NCBI GenBank assembly: GCA_037043235.1
Contig: JAWRVZ010000087.1
Coordinates: forward strand, 448,501-512,500
Length of the DNA stretch: 64,000 nt
Direction: 5' to 3'
Origin: Rhodeus uyekii
Taxonomy: Eukaryota > Chordata > Actinopteri > Cypriniformes > Acheilognathidae
The position numbers and the translations under genes are program-made. This document shows positions 13,201 to 34,795 of this stretch, in pieces (position 1 is the first letter of the stretch; each line of letters starts with the position of its first letter). The notes below the pieces were generated by a model. The model worked only from the letters and a program-made list of their open reading frames with translations, was not told where the DNA came from and ran no database searches.

Positions 13201-14341
13201 CCCTTTAAGAAGCTTAAGTTCAATGATACATTTCATTTTCCCATATTAATGTTGTATATGTTGTATTTCACAATGCATTATGACATAACATCACTTTAAA
13301 TGAAGTTTAAAAACGGGGAGTTTCATGCTAAGATACATTAAAAAAAAATACTGGTAGCTGTGCAGAATAATTGTATAAAAATACAGTAAAATTGTAAAAA
13401 AAAATTACAACCTGTAAACTTTACAATTTAAAACTGTAATTTACAAACAAATTACATTTCTGTTAATCCAACGACCCTTTTCTGCTGAATTATTAATTTA
13501 ACAACATAAGACGTACCATAAAGAATAAAAAGAAGCAAACACATTATTATTAAAATGAAAAACAATTGAATGTGAAGTGTCACACAAGGGAATTCTGTGA
13601 ATGTCAGTTCATGGCTTTTGACTGTAATTTATAAGACAATTCGCTTTTCTTTTCTTTTTTTTACTTCCAAAAGCTGGACCTTTCACAGTAATTTACAGTA
13701 AAATTATATGAAATGTAAGGTTATATCTATTATAGTTTTCCTCCTATATACTGTTAGCCATTAACTGGTTCTTACTGTAGTATTGTTACAGTTAAAATTA
13801 CAATCATTTTTTTAAGCCTTATGAATGAGGTTATGAATGATTACAGCCTGCTTTTTGCTATAAACTGAGGCACGAATCAAGATCTTCTGACTGAATAAGA
13901 AACAACAACACATCTTCAGGAGCCTTTGTTCAAGGTCAGACGTTTTCCTGGTCTGACACTGAAGCGCTGAATGAGTGTGGGTGGCATGTGGTTAAGCAGT
14001 GTATGAGTTAGTTCGCTTAAGTTTATAAACTGTCTCTCATTGTCTGTGGTTAGATGCAGCATGAGCGTGCACAGCAAAACTGCTTTCCTCCAGACCCTCA
14101 GTGAGGCCTGTGCTTTGCACTATTAACCATTTGATGTACAGTAATGTTAAAATAATGTTAACTGTTTCTAGAGCTCATTTATGAGAACACCAAACCAGTG
14201 GAATCAGGATGCTGGAAGAATCGGAATCGGAATCAGAATCAGATGGACATCAGCAAAGCACCGCCATCCAAAAAAACTGAAACTATTAAACCACTGAGGA
14301 AGTATGACACTCTTTCAAGCCACAGAATCCACAAGCTATGA
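10256..14341 (+). CDS. Single-Ig-domain transmembrane receptor, copy 2 (complete, CD79-like?)
   Basis: Exons 10256-10295, 10971-11327, 11912-11998, 12704-12832 and 14172-14341 join in frame (all phase 1 junctions) to give 260 aa. In order they encode a signal peptide (MDRLCSTIFLLLT...), one V-type Ig domain, a Thr-rich stalk (about residues 133-161), a membrane segment (WWIWLAVAIGCVVLVVSIAVC) and a cytoplasmic tail. The Ig domain has VCEGDSVTINC, KWYY and DSGWYFC, then a further cysteine in EEKCSNGVQVEV. The tail has two tyrosines, in LIYENT and KYDTL, too far apart for an ITAM. The extra cysteine after YFC recalls CD79A/B, but I cannot name the gene. The Ig exon is about 98% identical to copy 1. 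A polyadenylation motif lies at about 14793. Confidence 0.7.
12956..13208. mobile_element. TTAA-flanked hairpin MITE (Angel-like)
   Basis: The two halves are inverted copies of each other: 'aaaggaatagttcacc' on the left and its complement on the right, plus the inner pair around tgtcgtcaccc. TTAA is present at both ends (12956-12959 and 13205-13208). It lies in the intron between the membrane and tail exons of Ig copy 2. The 'aaagggatagttcaccc' type is abundant in cyprinids. Confidence 0.7.
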
Positions 14342-15325
14342 GTATTAAATCCATGAGAAAATGTCTTCTGAAAACTTGGGGTGGGGGGGGGGGGGGGGGG
14401 TTGTGTTCCAAAATTATGGTGTAAAAAGGACATGATTATGACATAAAAAGTTGAAATGTCATATTTATTTTTTGTAATTTTCACATTGCACGACATCATT
14501 TTGACTTGATATGTAATAATTTTTACTTTTCATCTAATAGATATGACTTAGTATGTCACCATAATGATTTTTCATAGAAAGCACATTTAATGTCTTACTA
14601 TAAGCACATATTTAATGAAGTAATGTAGCATTTCTCAATAGATGGTAAGCTGTAAATATAATACTGATTAAAAAATGTTTTTATTTGGTTTAATGACTCA
14701 CAAATGTTATTGTAAACTTGAAAAAGTTCATGAGAAACCCTGATTTTTTTATGACTTTCGGTTGTATCAAAGCGAAACATTATGTGGTTACAAATAAATG
14801 TGAAAAACATCAGAAAACCAGTCACGTTTACATTTTTCCCACTCTCAATTATTTCGAAAGCACAACATCGGTTCATTTGATTTTAGAGCTCACGTGAGGA
14901 TTTGTTGAGGACCGTGTTAACATAAAAAACCGCAAACTGTGGCAGGGGCAAAAGAGACAAGAATATGAGGAATTGAGCTGTTTCACACTTATGAATCATT
15001 TATTCTTAAGAAACCACTAAAGGAACTGAGAAATTTCTCTGAACGCCTGTTGTTGTTGTATAATATGCTCTAAAAACACTCAACGCCACGACAGGAAATA
15101 AAAGAAATCTCAACCAGAGTGACAACTTTACCTCAGAAATTGACAATACAACATTAAATAAGAGCATTCAAACTGTGAAATCTATTGCGGATTTCATGAC
15201 CAAGACTGTATCTGAGTCACTGAGTAGTCTATGTATTATGAACAACGAATAGTGGTAGTAGTGCCATTGCGGGGGGAGCTCTGCCCACACAATCTTCTGC
15301 TTGGCTGAAATTCATGATCGATTAT
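14342..15325. other. 3'UTR of Ig copy 2 and spacer
   Basis: Contains a poly-G run at 14380-14400 and otherwise AT-rich sequence. No coding exon is recognised. Confidence 0.45.
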
Positions 15326-15492
15326 GTTATATTTACATGTATGTATTTGACAGACCCTTTTATTCAAAGCAACTTACATTGCATTCAAGGAACACATTGA
15401 ATCAGTTCTTGCTAGATAAGTTCTCTCTGGGATCGAACCCATGACATCGGCATTGTAAACACCAATGCTCTACTGATTGAGCTACAGGAAAA
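15325..15492 (-). mobile_element. tRNA-derived SINE, antisense
   Basis: The reverse complement shows a box A-like stretch (agctcaatcagtagagcattgg), a box B (gggttcgatccc) and the tail that matches 'ggataaaagcgtctg' poorly. It is the same family as 29283-29440 in opposite orientation. Confidence 0.7.
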
Positions 15493-15519
15493 CAATGTTG
15501 TGTTTCAAAGCGTTTCGCT

Positions 15520-16450
15520 GCAGCCGAAATCGTACACTTCCCTACTATATATTCGTAAAAGAGTAGGCAAAAAGTACCTGGATGACCTACTATTTCCTAT
15601 AAGATTCTAAAGTGTGCATATGATGGTCGACCAGTCTTGCCAACTATTTTACAAGGAAAGTTGCTTAAAAATGGCCAAAAAGTCGCTAAATGTCGCTAGG
15701 TGACGTCATGCGTAAATTTGCATATTCGTGAGGGCATCACGCTGTACTAGATTGCATACTTTATTGCGTTCTGCCTGTCCAATGTGCTTTCTCAACAAAT
15801 TCGGCTTCGTCCCGTCTTTTAATAACTGGGTTCTTCAATCTGCAGCGGCGCTGAGCAGTGCGCACGTCAGAACAGAAGCAGTGTGTGTGTGTGTGTGTGT
15901 TTACCTAAGCCTCATACTCATTGGTCGGTAACCACTCGTCAATGTCTAAATAATTGAGAAAACCAATCAAATCAGAGAAAGCGGGCTTTATGAGCACACA
16001 GAAGCGGATGAGGCTGAGCGCGAATTTTACTTGTCTTTGGGGTGGAACCCACGGCAGCACTCGCTGCTCCTTGAGAAGAGTAAGAATGACATGTGCTTTT
16101 ACTTCAGAGAGTCTTTTACTCCAAAACTCCAGAGAGGCTTTTACTCCAAAAGTCTCCAATAACTCCAGATAAAGTCGCTAGTTGCTTTTTTGAAAATGTG
16201 TCGCTAGAGTGGTCTGAATACTCGCTAAATTTGCCTAAGAAAGGCGCTAAATTGGCAACACTGGAAGCGACGCAACTGACGCTGTAGGTCACATGATAAT
16301 GACAACATGGCAAATGTAGTACATCCATCATACTACACATACTGTATATAACAATTTTTTAACGATCGTGAAATAATTACGAATTCAAAATAAGTACCTA
16401 CTCAAGAGAGTATATGATTTCAGACTCTCTGGTATGGACAGAGAAAATGC
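15520..16450. repeat. Dispersed repeat split by a hAT insertion
   Basis: The segments 15520-15631 and 16264-16440 match the continuous repeat at 17510-17870. Shared parts include 'gattctaaagtgtg', 'gaagcgacgcaac', 'gataatgacaacatgg' and 'gtacctactcaagaga'. The interval between them is the nested element. Confidence 0.65.
15632..16263. mobile_element. Non-autonomous hAT-like element, nested
   Basis: It starts CAGTCTTGCCAAC and ends TTGGCAACACTG, imperfect inverted ends of hAT type. It interrupts the repeat whose uninterrupted form is at 17510-17870. The flanking octamers share only their last four bases (CGAC), so the target duplication has decayed. A (GT)n run lies at 15881-15900. Confidence 0.6.
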
Positions 16451-17509
16451 TTGTCAGTGGAATATTACCGTGTCTGATAACTTGAGTGGATGAAGTGAGT
16501 GAAGAAGGAAGTAACAGTGTTGCCATCAATGATGTTTATAGTTATGAAATTAAATAGCGAATTTGCGTCGCTAAGATTAAATCAATATTGTTGTATTAAC
16601 ATATTTCTGTTTCATGTACTGTTCTTTTGAACTTTTCTTCAATCACAGCATAAAATATAAAACAACGTATAGGTTGTATCATGGTTTTAAAAATATTAAG
16701 CAGCTCAAATGTTTTCAACCTCAGTAATAATCAAAATAAAGCAAAACAGAGAGATTTCTGAATTACCCTTTGAGGGTTATTATAAAGTATGATTCCATTG
16801 ATGTTGAAGGGTCTTAATGAAACCATCAATGCCAATAAAAAATTTTCTTTCGTAAACATTTCTAAGTCTTATCGACCCAAAACGTTTAAACGGTAGCAGA
16901 TTTTATGGTGCGAGAGATCCTTAGGTAGATTAAGGATCCACATGATATGTTGAGATAATGCCTCAATGTTTTAACTTTCAAAGCAACTTCAGACAACTAA
17001 CAGAAAGTAAAAAAGCGTAAAGGCCTTTGTCTAACAAGGTCATGCTCACCGACAGGAATTGACGGACACTTGGGTGCCTCAAAAGCACAGCCTCAAAATA
17101 TATCAGTTCATGCAGTTCCTCTGCGACCTAGATTCATCAAACACTGAACAGCAGAAGACTCACACAGCTTCAACGGTCATTTGGATACTAATTGTGTGTT
17201 TAAATATTAACCTCACATTCAGTGGAGGCCACTGTATCTCGTTTGAGACCAAATTCTAGTTTTCTAGTTGTTACTAATTTATATTTCCAATAATGTCAAA
17301 CAAAAAAATATTCAAATTCAAATAATTTAGATGGTTAGATGGTTGATTCCCAAAGGTCAAGAACTATTGTTTAAACTTGCTAGAGTTCTTCCTAGGTCAA
17401 TTTTTTATTAGATAATATTTATCCAACATACATAGTAATACTCACATCAACAACAAAAGCTAAATTTTGCGGATTCACTTGTTATTGGTCAGCACAATGA
17501 TGAAGTCGA

Positions 17510-17875
17510 AGGCTACATCTGAAATCACATACTGTATAGTAGGTGATAAATGTGACAAAAGAAGTATTTCTGAATTCACAGAGCTCATAAAACAGAAAAA
17601 AAACGTACACTGATGACCCACTACGTCCGATTACTTGAGATTCTGAAGTGTGTATATATGATAGACATTTTTCTATCCCATGAGGCCATGGTAGAGGATT
17701 TATGAAAGGCAGTGAAGCGACGCAACGGACGCTGGTAGATAATGATAACATGGCGAAAGTAGTATGTCCAGATTCATACTACGCACATTTATACTATACA
17801 TAACATACTTTTTTAGCAGCTGTGAAGTAATTACTTAAGTACCTACTCAAGAGAATATGAGTAGATAGGTTCACC
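17510..17875. repeat. Dispersed repeat, uninterrupted copy
   Basis: Homologous to the two halves flanking the hAT element at 15632-16263. It provides the empty-site version (gtgaagcgacgcaacggacgc at 17711-17731). Family name unknown. Confidence 0.6.
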
Positions 17876-18202
17876 TCAAAAATTCAACAATATACTCGCA
17901 GATTAGTTTCCTGGTAAGATCAAAAGGACTGAGCCTGTCAAAATACCAAATGCAGTCTTGGCCACTTGAGAGCATGTGCATGCAACAGGAAGTACGCAAG
18001 ACTGTGGGTCTTAAAACGACAAAGCTCATTGTCCTTAGCACACATGAAACTCACACTATCTCAAATAAAGAGTCAGAGCATATCCCATCATGCATCAAGT
18101 TCAGGAATTTACACATGTGCCCTTAATTCATGAGATGTTGAGGAAAGAATTCCACTGTAAATTCAGGTAATTAGTAAATATTATTTGGTTGTAAAACATA
18201 AA

Positions 18203-18395
18203 CCCCCGGTTTCATAGACAAGGTTTAAGTTTAGTTGCAGACTAAAATGTTTGAGCTGTTTTAACTGAAAGCAACTTAAAATATGTTAGTTCCATTGATT
18301 TGTCTCAAGATGCACACTAGTATTGTTTTTTCTAAGACGTATTTATAAAAGCAATTCAAATGTCCCAATTGAACTTAGTCAATCCTGGCTTAATC
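18203..18395 (+). mobile_element. MITE body adjoining the 72-bp array
   Basis: Begins 'cccccggtttcatagacaagg' and continues through 'gactaaaatgtttgagctgttttaactgaaagcaactt', a dispersed element type I recall from cyprinid genomes. Its far end (aaaccctgtttgtaaaaccggg, the inverse of the start) is the unit amplified in the array that follows. Confidence 0.55.
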
Positions 18396-19066
18396 TAAAC
18401 CCTGTTTGTAAAACTGGGACAAGGTTGAACTGTTCCAATTGAACTAATGCTTAATCCTGACTTAATCTAAACCCTGTTTGTAAAACCGGGAAAAAGTTTA
18501 AATGTCCCAATTGAACTAAGACTTAACCCTGACTTAATCTAAACCCTGTTTGTAAAACCAGGACAAAGTTTAAATGTCCCAGTTGAGCTAAGACTTGATC
18601 CTGGTGTAATCTAAACCCTGTTTGTAAAACCGGGACAAAGATTAAATGTCGCAATTGAACTAAGACTTAATCCTGACTTAATCTAAACCCTCTTTGTAAA
18701 AGCGGGACAAAGTTTATATGTCCCAATTGAACTAAGACTTGATCTTGGCGTAATCTAAACCCTGTTTGTAAAACCGAGACAAAGTTCAAATGTCCCAGTT
18801 GAGCTAAGACTTAATCCTGGCGTAATCTAAACCCTGTTTGTAAAAGTGGGACAAAGTTTATATGTCCCAATTGAGCTAAGACTTGATCTTGGCGTAATCT
18901 AAACCCTGTTTGTAAAACCGAGACAAAGTTCAAATGTCCCAGTTGAGCTAAAACTTAATCCTGGCTTAATCTGAACCCTGTTTGTAAAACCGGGACAACA
19001 TTTTTATCCTAATTGACCTAAGACTTAATCCTAGCTTAATCTAAACCTTTACTGTGAAACTGGAAC
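18360..19066 (+). repeat. 72-bp tandem array, about 10 units
   Basis: The phrase 'taatctaaaccc' recurs at about 18391, 18463, 18535, 18607, 18679, 18751, 18823, 18895, 18967 and 19037. The spacing is 72 bp at every step except the last, which is 70. Units contain 'tgtcccaattgaactaagac', then 'taatcctggcttaatc', then 'tgtttgtaaaaccgggac'. Stops occur in all frames read, so it is not coding. Confidence 0.95.
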
Positions 19067-19639
19067 AAAGTGTTGCACATTTCATTGGTGCGGAGTACAT
19101 GCATTTTGTACAACAATTGCAACTGCTTTTTATCTTTTAATCACTCACCACAATTACTAAACACACATTTAGAATTTTTTTTACATTTCAAAAGTATGGA
19201 AAAGTTTAACAACATTATAAGTGCATCAATGTGAAAGTCTGTAGATTTAAATATTCTCCAGACAATTGCGGGGTTGACGCCTACTTGAACACTTGGGTCA
19301 AAAATACAAGAAAATGCGTCATGCAAGTAGAGAATGCCGCAAGAGTGGGTGTTTGGACAGGCCCTGATCCGTTCTCGTGATGACATTGTGCCATCAGGTG
19401 TTCAAATAACACAACAACAGGCTTCTGGCAATAAACATGAAATAAATATCAAACATGAATGTATAAAATGTATATGTAATAAAACAATAACACTGAGCAT
19501 TGCTATTTCTTGGGTGTCACATTTATAAGGTATGTTCAAAATCGATGTTTTTGTTCACTGTGTTCTGACCCAAGTCATTTGAATCCGCGTCTTTGATATA
19601 ATTACGATTCCCTAACTCATAACGGAGCAGTGAAGAGGA

Positions 19640-19860
19640 GCGCGCGCTCGGTGGGTGTGACCGGAGCACCGCGTTTCTCCACCGGTAACCGGCGCTGCTG
19701 CTGATGGAGAGGGAGACGGGCGGAAGGTGGGTGTGGACATCCGAGCCATTGTCGGGATAGACGCACCTCACGCTCGGGCGACGCAACGCTGAGCTCGCGC
19801 TGATCCACGGTGGAAGGAACGCGCAGGAGAAGATTGACTAAACAATTCAGCTTGATTTTA
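19640..19860 (+). promoter_or_regulatory. wdr47: wdr47 promoter region and non-coding first exon
   Basis: A GC- and CpG-rich island (19640-19830) in an AT-rich setting ends in a good donor, ttttag|gtgagg, at 19860/19861. The next exon carries the start codon, so this is most likely the 5'UTR exon and core promoter of wdr47. No TATA box is evident, and the start site cannot be fixed. Confidence 0.6.
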
Positions 19861-20603
19861 GGTGAGGTTTTGGAAATGCTGCATGGGTGTTTTAGCGGTG
19901 TCTTGCGCGCGCGCGCAGAGAGTTAAAGCTTCACTGCGTTGCGTTGGGGGGCCAGACAAGGCATGCATACTGTTTCTGTATGTAAATGTTTGCGAAAATG
20001 ACAGATTCGAGGTTGCATTCAGTGAATTAAAAGGTGAGACCAATAACCCAAATTTTCCCAGTGCCGTCTCCATTGCACTAGTGCAAAACACATTCTAATG
20101 CAAGCTGCTCTTTGCTGACTGGATCGCATATGGATCAAGTTGTCGCAGTACCTGCTTGCAAGTATTTGCATCTATAATCAATCCAGTCTTTCATTTTCTC
20201 TGGGTCACATATGGTTTATTTAAATTATGGATTTATGTATGCGTGTAATATAGCCTACACTTGATTTACTTAGCAGCATGCCAGAATAATTTACTTGCCT
20301 AAATGGGGTCATACCATAGATTTCTGTTGGGTTTATTATTTTATATAATTATATGAATATAATTATTTAGAATTTGTTTGGTTTAATAAACTGACCTTTT
20401 TTCTATGCTGTAAACCTTTATTTATTTATTAGAAATGTTTAAATGTTTTTTAAACGTGTATGTATTATTTTGTTTAATTTGCTGAGATATTGATGTCTTT
20501 TCCTCTAACCCTCACTGTATTTATTTGTTTGTTTGTAATATTAAAAAAATATTTTTTGTAAGTGTATTTATTTATTATTTGTGTTAATATACTGCGAACA
20601 TTG

Positions 20604-20832
20604 TTTTTATCCCTGAAACACAAGTCTCATTTTATTTTTTATTTGTATTCATTATATTTGTTTTTATCCCTTAAACACAAGTCTCATTTTATTTTTTATT
20701 TGTATTCATTATATTTGTTTTTATCCCTTAAACACAAGTCTCATTTTATTTTTAATTTGTATTCATTATATTTGTTTTTATCCCTTAAACACAAGTCTCA
20801 TTTTATTTTTAAATTGTATTCATTATATTTAT
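20604..20832 (+). repeat. 57-bp tandem repeat, 4 units
   Basis: The phrase 'tttttatccc' recurs at 20604, 20661, 20718 and 20775, an exact 57-bp period. Because 57 is divisible by three it creates an open frame of repeated 19-residue blocks. The composition and the position in wdr47 intron 1 argue against coding. Confidence 0.95.
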
Positions 20833-21177
20833 TAAATGTATTAATATTAATAATATTATTTACATCTATTTATTTGGTTTAATATATTCATATTTTGAGA
20901 TATAGGTATTTACTTTCCCTTCAACCTAACATTCACATTTATTTATTTAACATTTATCAGTATTTAGTTATATTTTGATCTTATCTTTACATTAAATCTA
21001 ACTCTCACTTTTTTTTTTGACTGTATTTTCGGAAATTATTATATTCTGTTTCCCTTAAATCTAACCACTTAAGAGTTGTTTATTTGTTTGTTGTTATATA
21101 TGTTTTTTTTTGTACATTTTATATGTTTGTGGGGCTGATGTCTGGTTCCATGTTGCAGAGGATTTATTATCCTTGTA

Positions 21178-21179
<2 letters not shown>

Positions 21180-21210
<31 letters not shown>

Positions 21211-21212
21211 AC
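21180..21212. repeat. (CA)n microsatellite
   Basis: About 15 CA units lie just upstream of the first coding exon of wdr47, within 90 bases of the start codon. Confidence 0.9.
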
Positions 21213-21276
21213 ACCGCTCTTATTGTCCTTGCTCACAGATGACCTTCTCCCTCTGTTCCTTCAGGAATCTGACACC

Positions 21277-32986
<11,710 letters not shown>

Positions 32987-33700
32987 TCCACAGCCGCCAC
33001 AGAAACACTGAACCTCCTGCATTTAAAAGGACAGTTAAAGTATGTCAGTGTGTGTGTGTGTTTGTAACTTCTGTTCATTCTCACTCCTAGTCTTCATTTG
33101 GAATTGCACGTCTACTGGAAGAAACAGCTTTATTGTCAAATGCATTGCAAACGATCAGACGTTTTTTCACTTACAAACACGAAAAATGCCACGCGTAGCA
33201 TTGCTTCTGTATTTTGCTATTTCGAGTGGAAGAAAAAGTCCTGAAAATGTGAGCTGATTTGTGCCTTGATAATGTTCTCTGTAGTTACACTTATTCAACT
33301 GAATGTCTTGTAAATATGAGCTTTTGTATAGACTTATGCTAATCAAGGCATAAAACCGTTGTATAGCACATTGCACTATGAATGTCATTCCAACGTTGTT
33401 TATGCGGCATGAATATTCATCTCTTCATTTAATAAATAAATCAACAGCCCATAAATACTGAGGATGAATGTTTCGTGAAAGTCATCATCCTCAGTGTTGT
33501 TGAAACGGTTTCGTGCATTTTAGGAATGCTTTTATTTTGGATTGTCCTTTTCCTAATGCATATATTATATGCATCACTTTTGCACATCAATTCAGCACCT
33601 TTTTCTAATGAAACATAGGACAGCTATAGGACACTCCATCATGTGTTGTATAAAGTATGTATTGGTAATTTACGTCAACATGGAAATAAAAATTTTCGAC
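32987..33700 (+). other. wdr47: wdr47 3'UTR
   Basis: Follows the stop at 32984-32986. Candidate polyadenylation motifs are aataaa at about 33431 and 33685 (gaaataaaaa). It contains a short GT run at 33047-33061. Confidence 0.6.
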
Positions 33701-33789
33701 TACAGGATTTGAATGATTCACTGCTTCCTCTACAAATCTACATGACTTTTTTTTTAAAGCAACATTTTTATTTTGAAATTTATTATTAA

Positions 33790-34560
33790 ATATATTTGTT
33801 ATTCTGAGATTATCACTAGGTCACTTCAAAAGAACTCATGGTTTGTCTTCATTCGGTCACATGTTCCTTTGTTTCAGTTTTCCCGCCAGTCGTCAATCAC
33901 CATGGACACTAATTGTCACCAGAACAGTTTGTCATTTCCATTCATCACTGTGTGTATTCACTTCTGCTTTTTCACTCTTGTGTTTGTGTTGGGTTCGTGT
34001 GTGTAGAAACACTACTGTTATGATACCTGCATATATGGGTCATCGTCGACAGAACAAACCAATGCAAGATTTGAGAATGAGTTATGAACTCATGGCACAG
34101 ATCGCAGCGGATGCACAGAATAGCTGTGATCTGTTAACCTTCTCAGTTAAATTTTGTCACCTACCCCATTGGACGACAAGATCAAGTCGATGTACCAGGT
34201 TGGAGTGAACTTTATACAGTCAAGGGAGCTTCCAGACATGTCAGGACTGGGCTGGAACAGTCTGGATTCTGATGTCTGGAGAGCTTCGTCTCCTGATCCG
34301 TTTCCCAGCCAGACCCAGAGCCCAATCCACCATAACCTTTGACTGTGGAGACCTTGCGAGATGCCCCCAGCAGACGGACAGCTACCACCTGCTATGACCT
34401 TCAGTTAGAGCTCAGGAAGAGGAGATCGCTGACCTTCGCCCTGGAAGAGGAGCCCCAGAGTGAGTTTGACCAGGGTTCAGAGCCCGCGACACCAGTGATG
34501 GAGGAAGATCTGGACATGGACAACAAGAACCTCCTTCACTGCTGAGCTCAGCCAGTCCAC
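33790..34560 (+). mobile_element. Possible LTR retroelement remnant
   Basis: The block 33880-34015 has wording shared with LTRs of fish Ty3/gypsy elements (cccgccagtcgtcaatcacc, 'tagaaacactactgtta'). Three overlapping short open frames follow (34019-34208, 34154-34342, 34339-34545) in different frames. Their acidic, proline-rich predicted peptides match nothing I recognise. No second LTR was found. Confidence 0.3.
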
Positions 34561-34795
34561 CAGCTTGTTTTAATGGAATTTATATGCATTTATATATAAA
34601 AATTTGGGTGGGAAATCTTCAGTCCATTCTGGCAACACTGCCCACGGCAGCTCTCGTTTCACTTTAGAGAGTCCTGTGCGGCGCTGTGAGTAAAGCGTCA
34701 CCGGAGCGAGTGAGCGACCAGGACCGCGATCCACGTGCGCAGTGAACTAGGTAGGCTCATGACTCGCGAGATAACCATGTGAAGTGACGACTTTG

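Noticed and set aside
10256..14341. Cytoplasmic tail read as an ITAM
   Set aside because: The tyrosines in YENT and YDTL are about 40 residues apart and the first lacks Leu/Ile at +3, so the YxxL/I-x(6-12)-YxxL/I pattern is not met.
399..14341. CD4/LAG3 neighbourhood suggested by a prolyl 3-hydroxylase next to an Ig gene
   Set aside because: That synteny belongs to P3H3. The sequence here reads as P3H2, and the Ig gene has one Ig domain and no CxC motif for Lck.
18360..19066. Regular repeats that could suggest a CRISPR array
   Set aside because: The units are contiguous 72-bp tandem repeats without unique spacers, in vertebrate DNA, and derive from a mobile element end.
20562..20882. 106-codon frame with repeated 19-residue blocks
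   Set aside because: It arises from the 57-bp tandem repeat in an intron; AT-rich composition and no family similarity.
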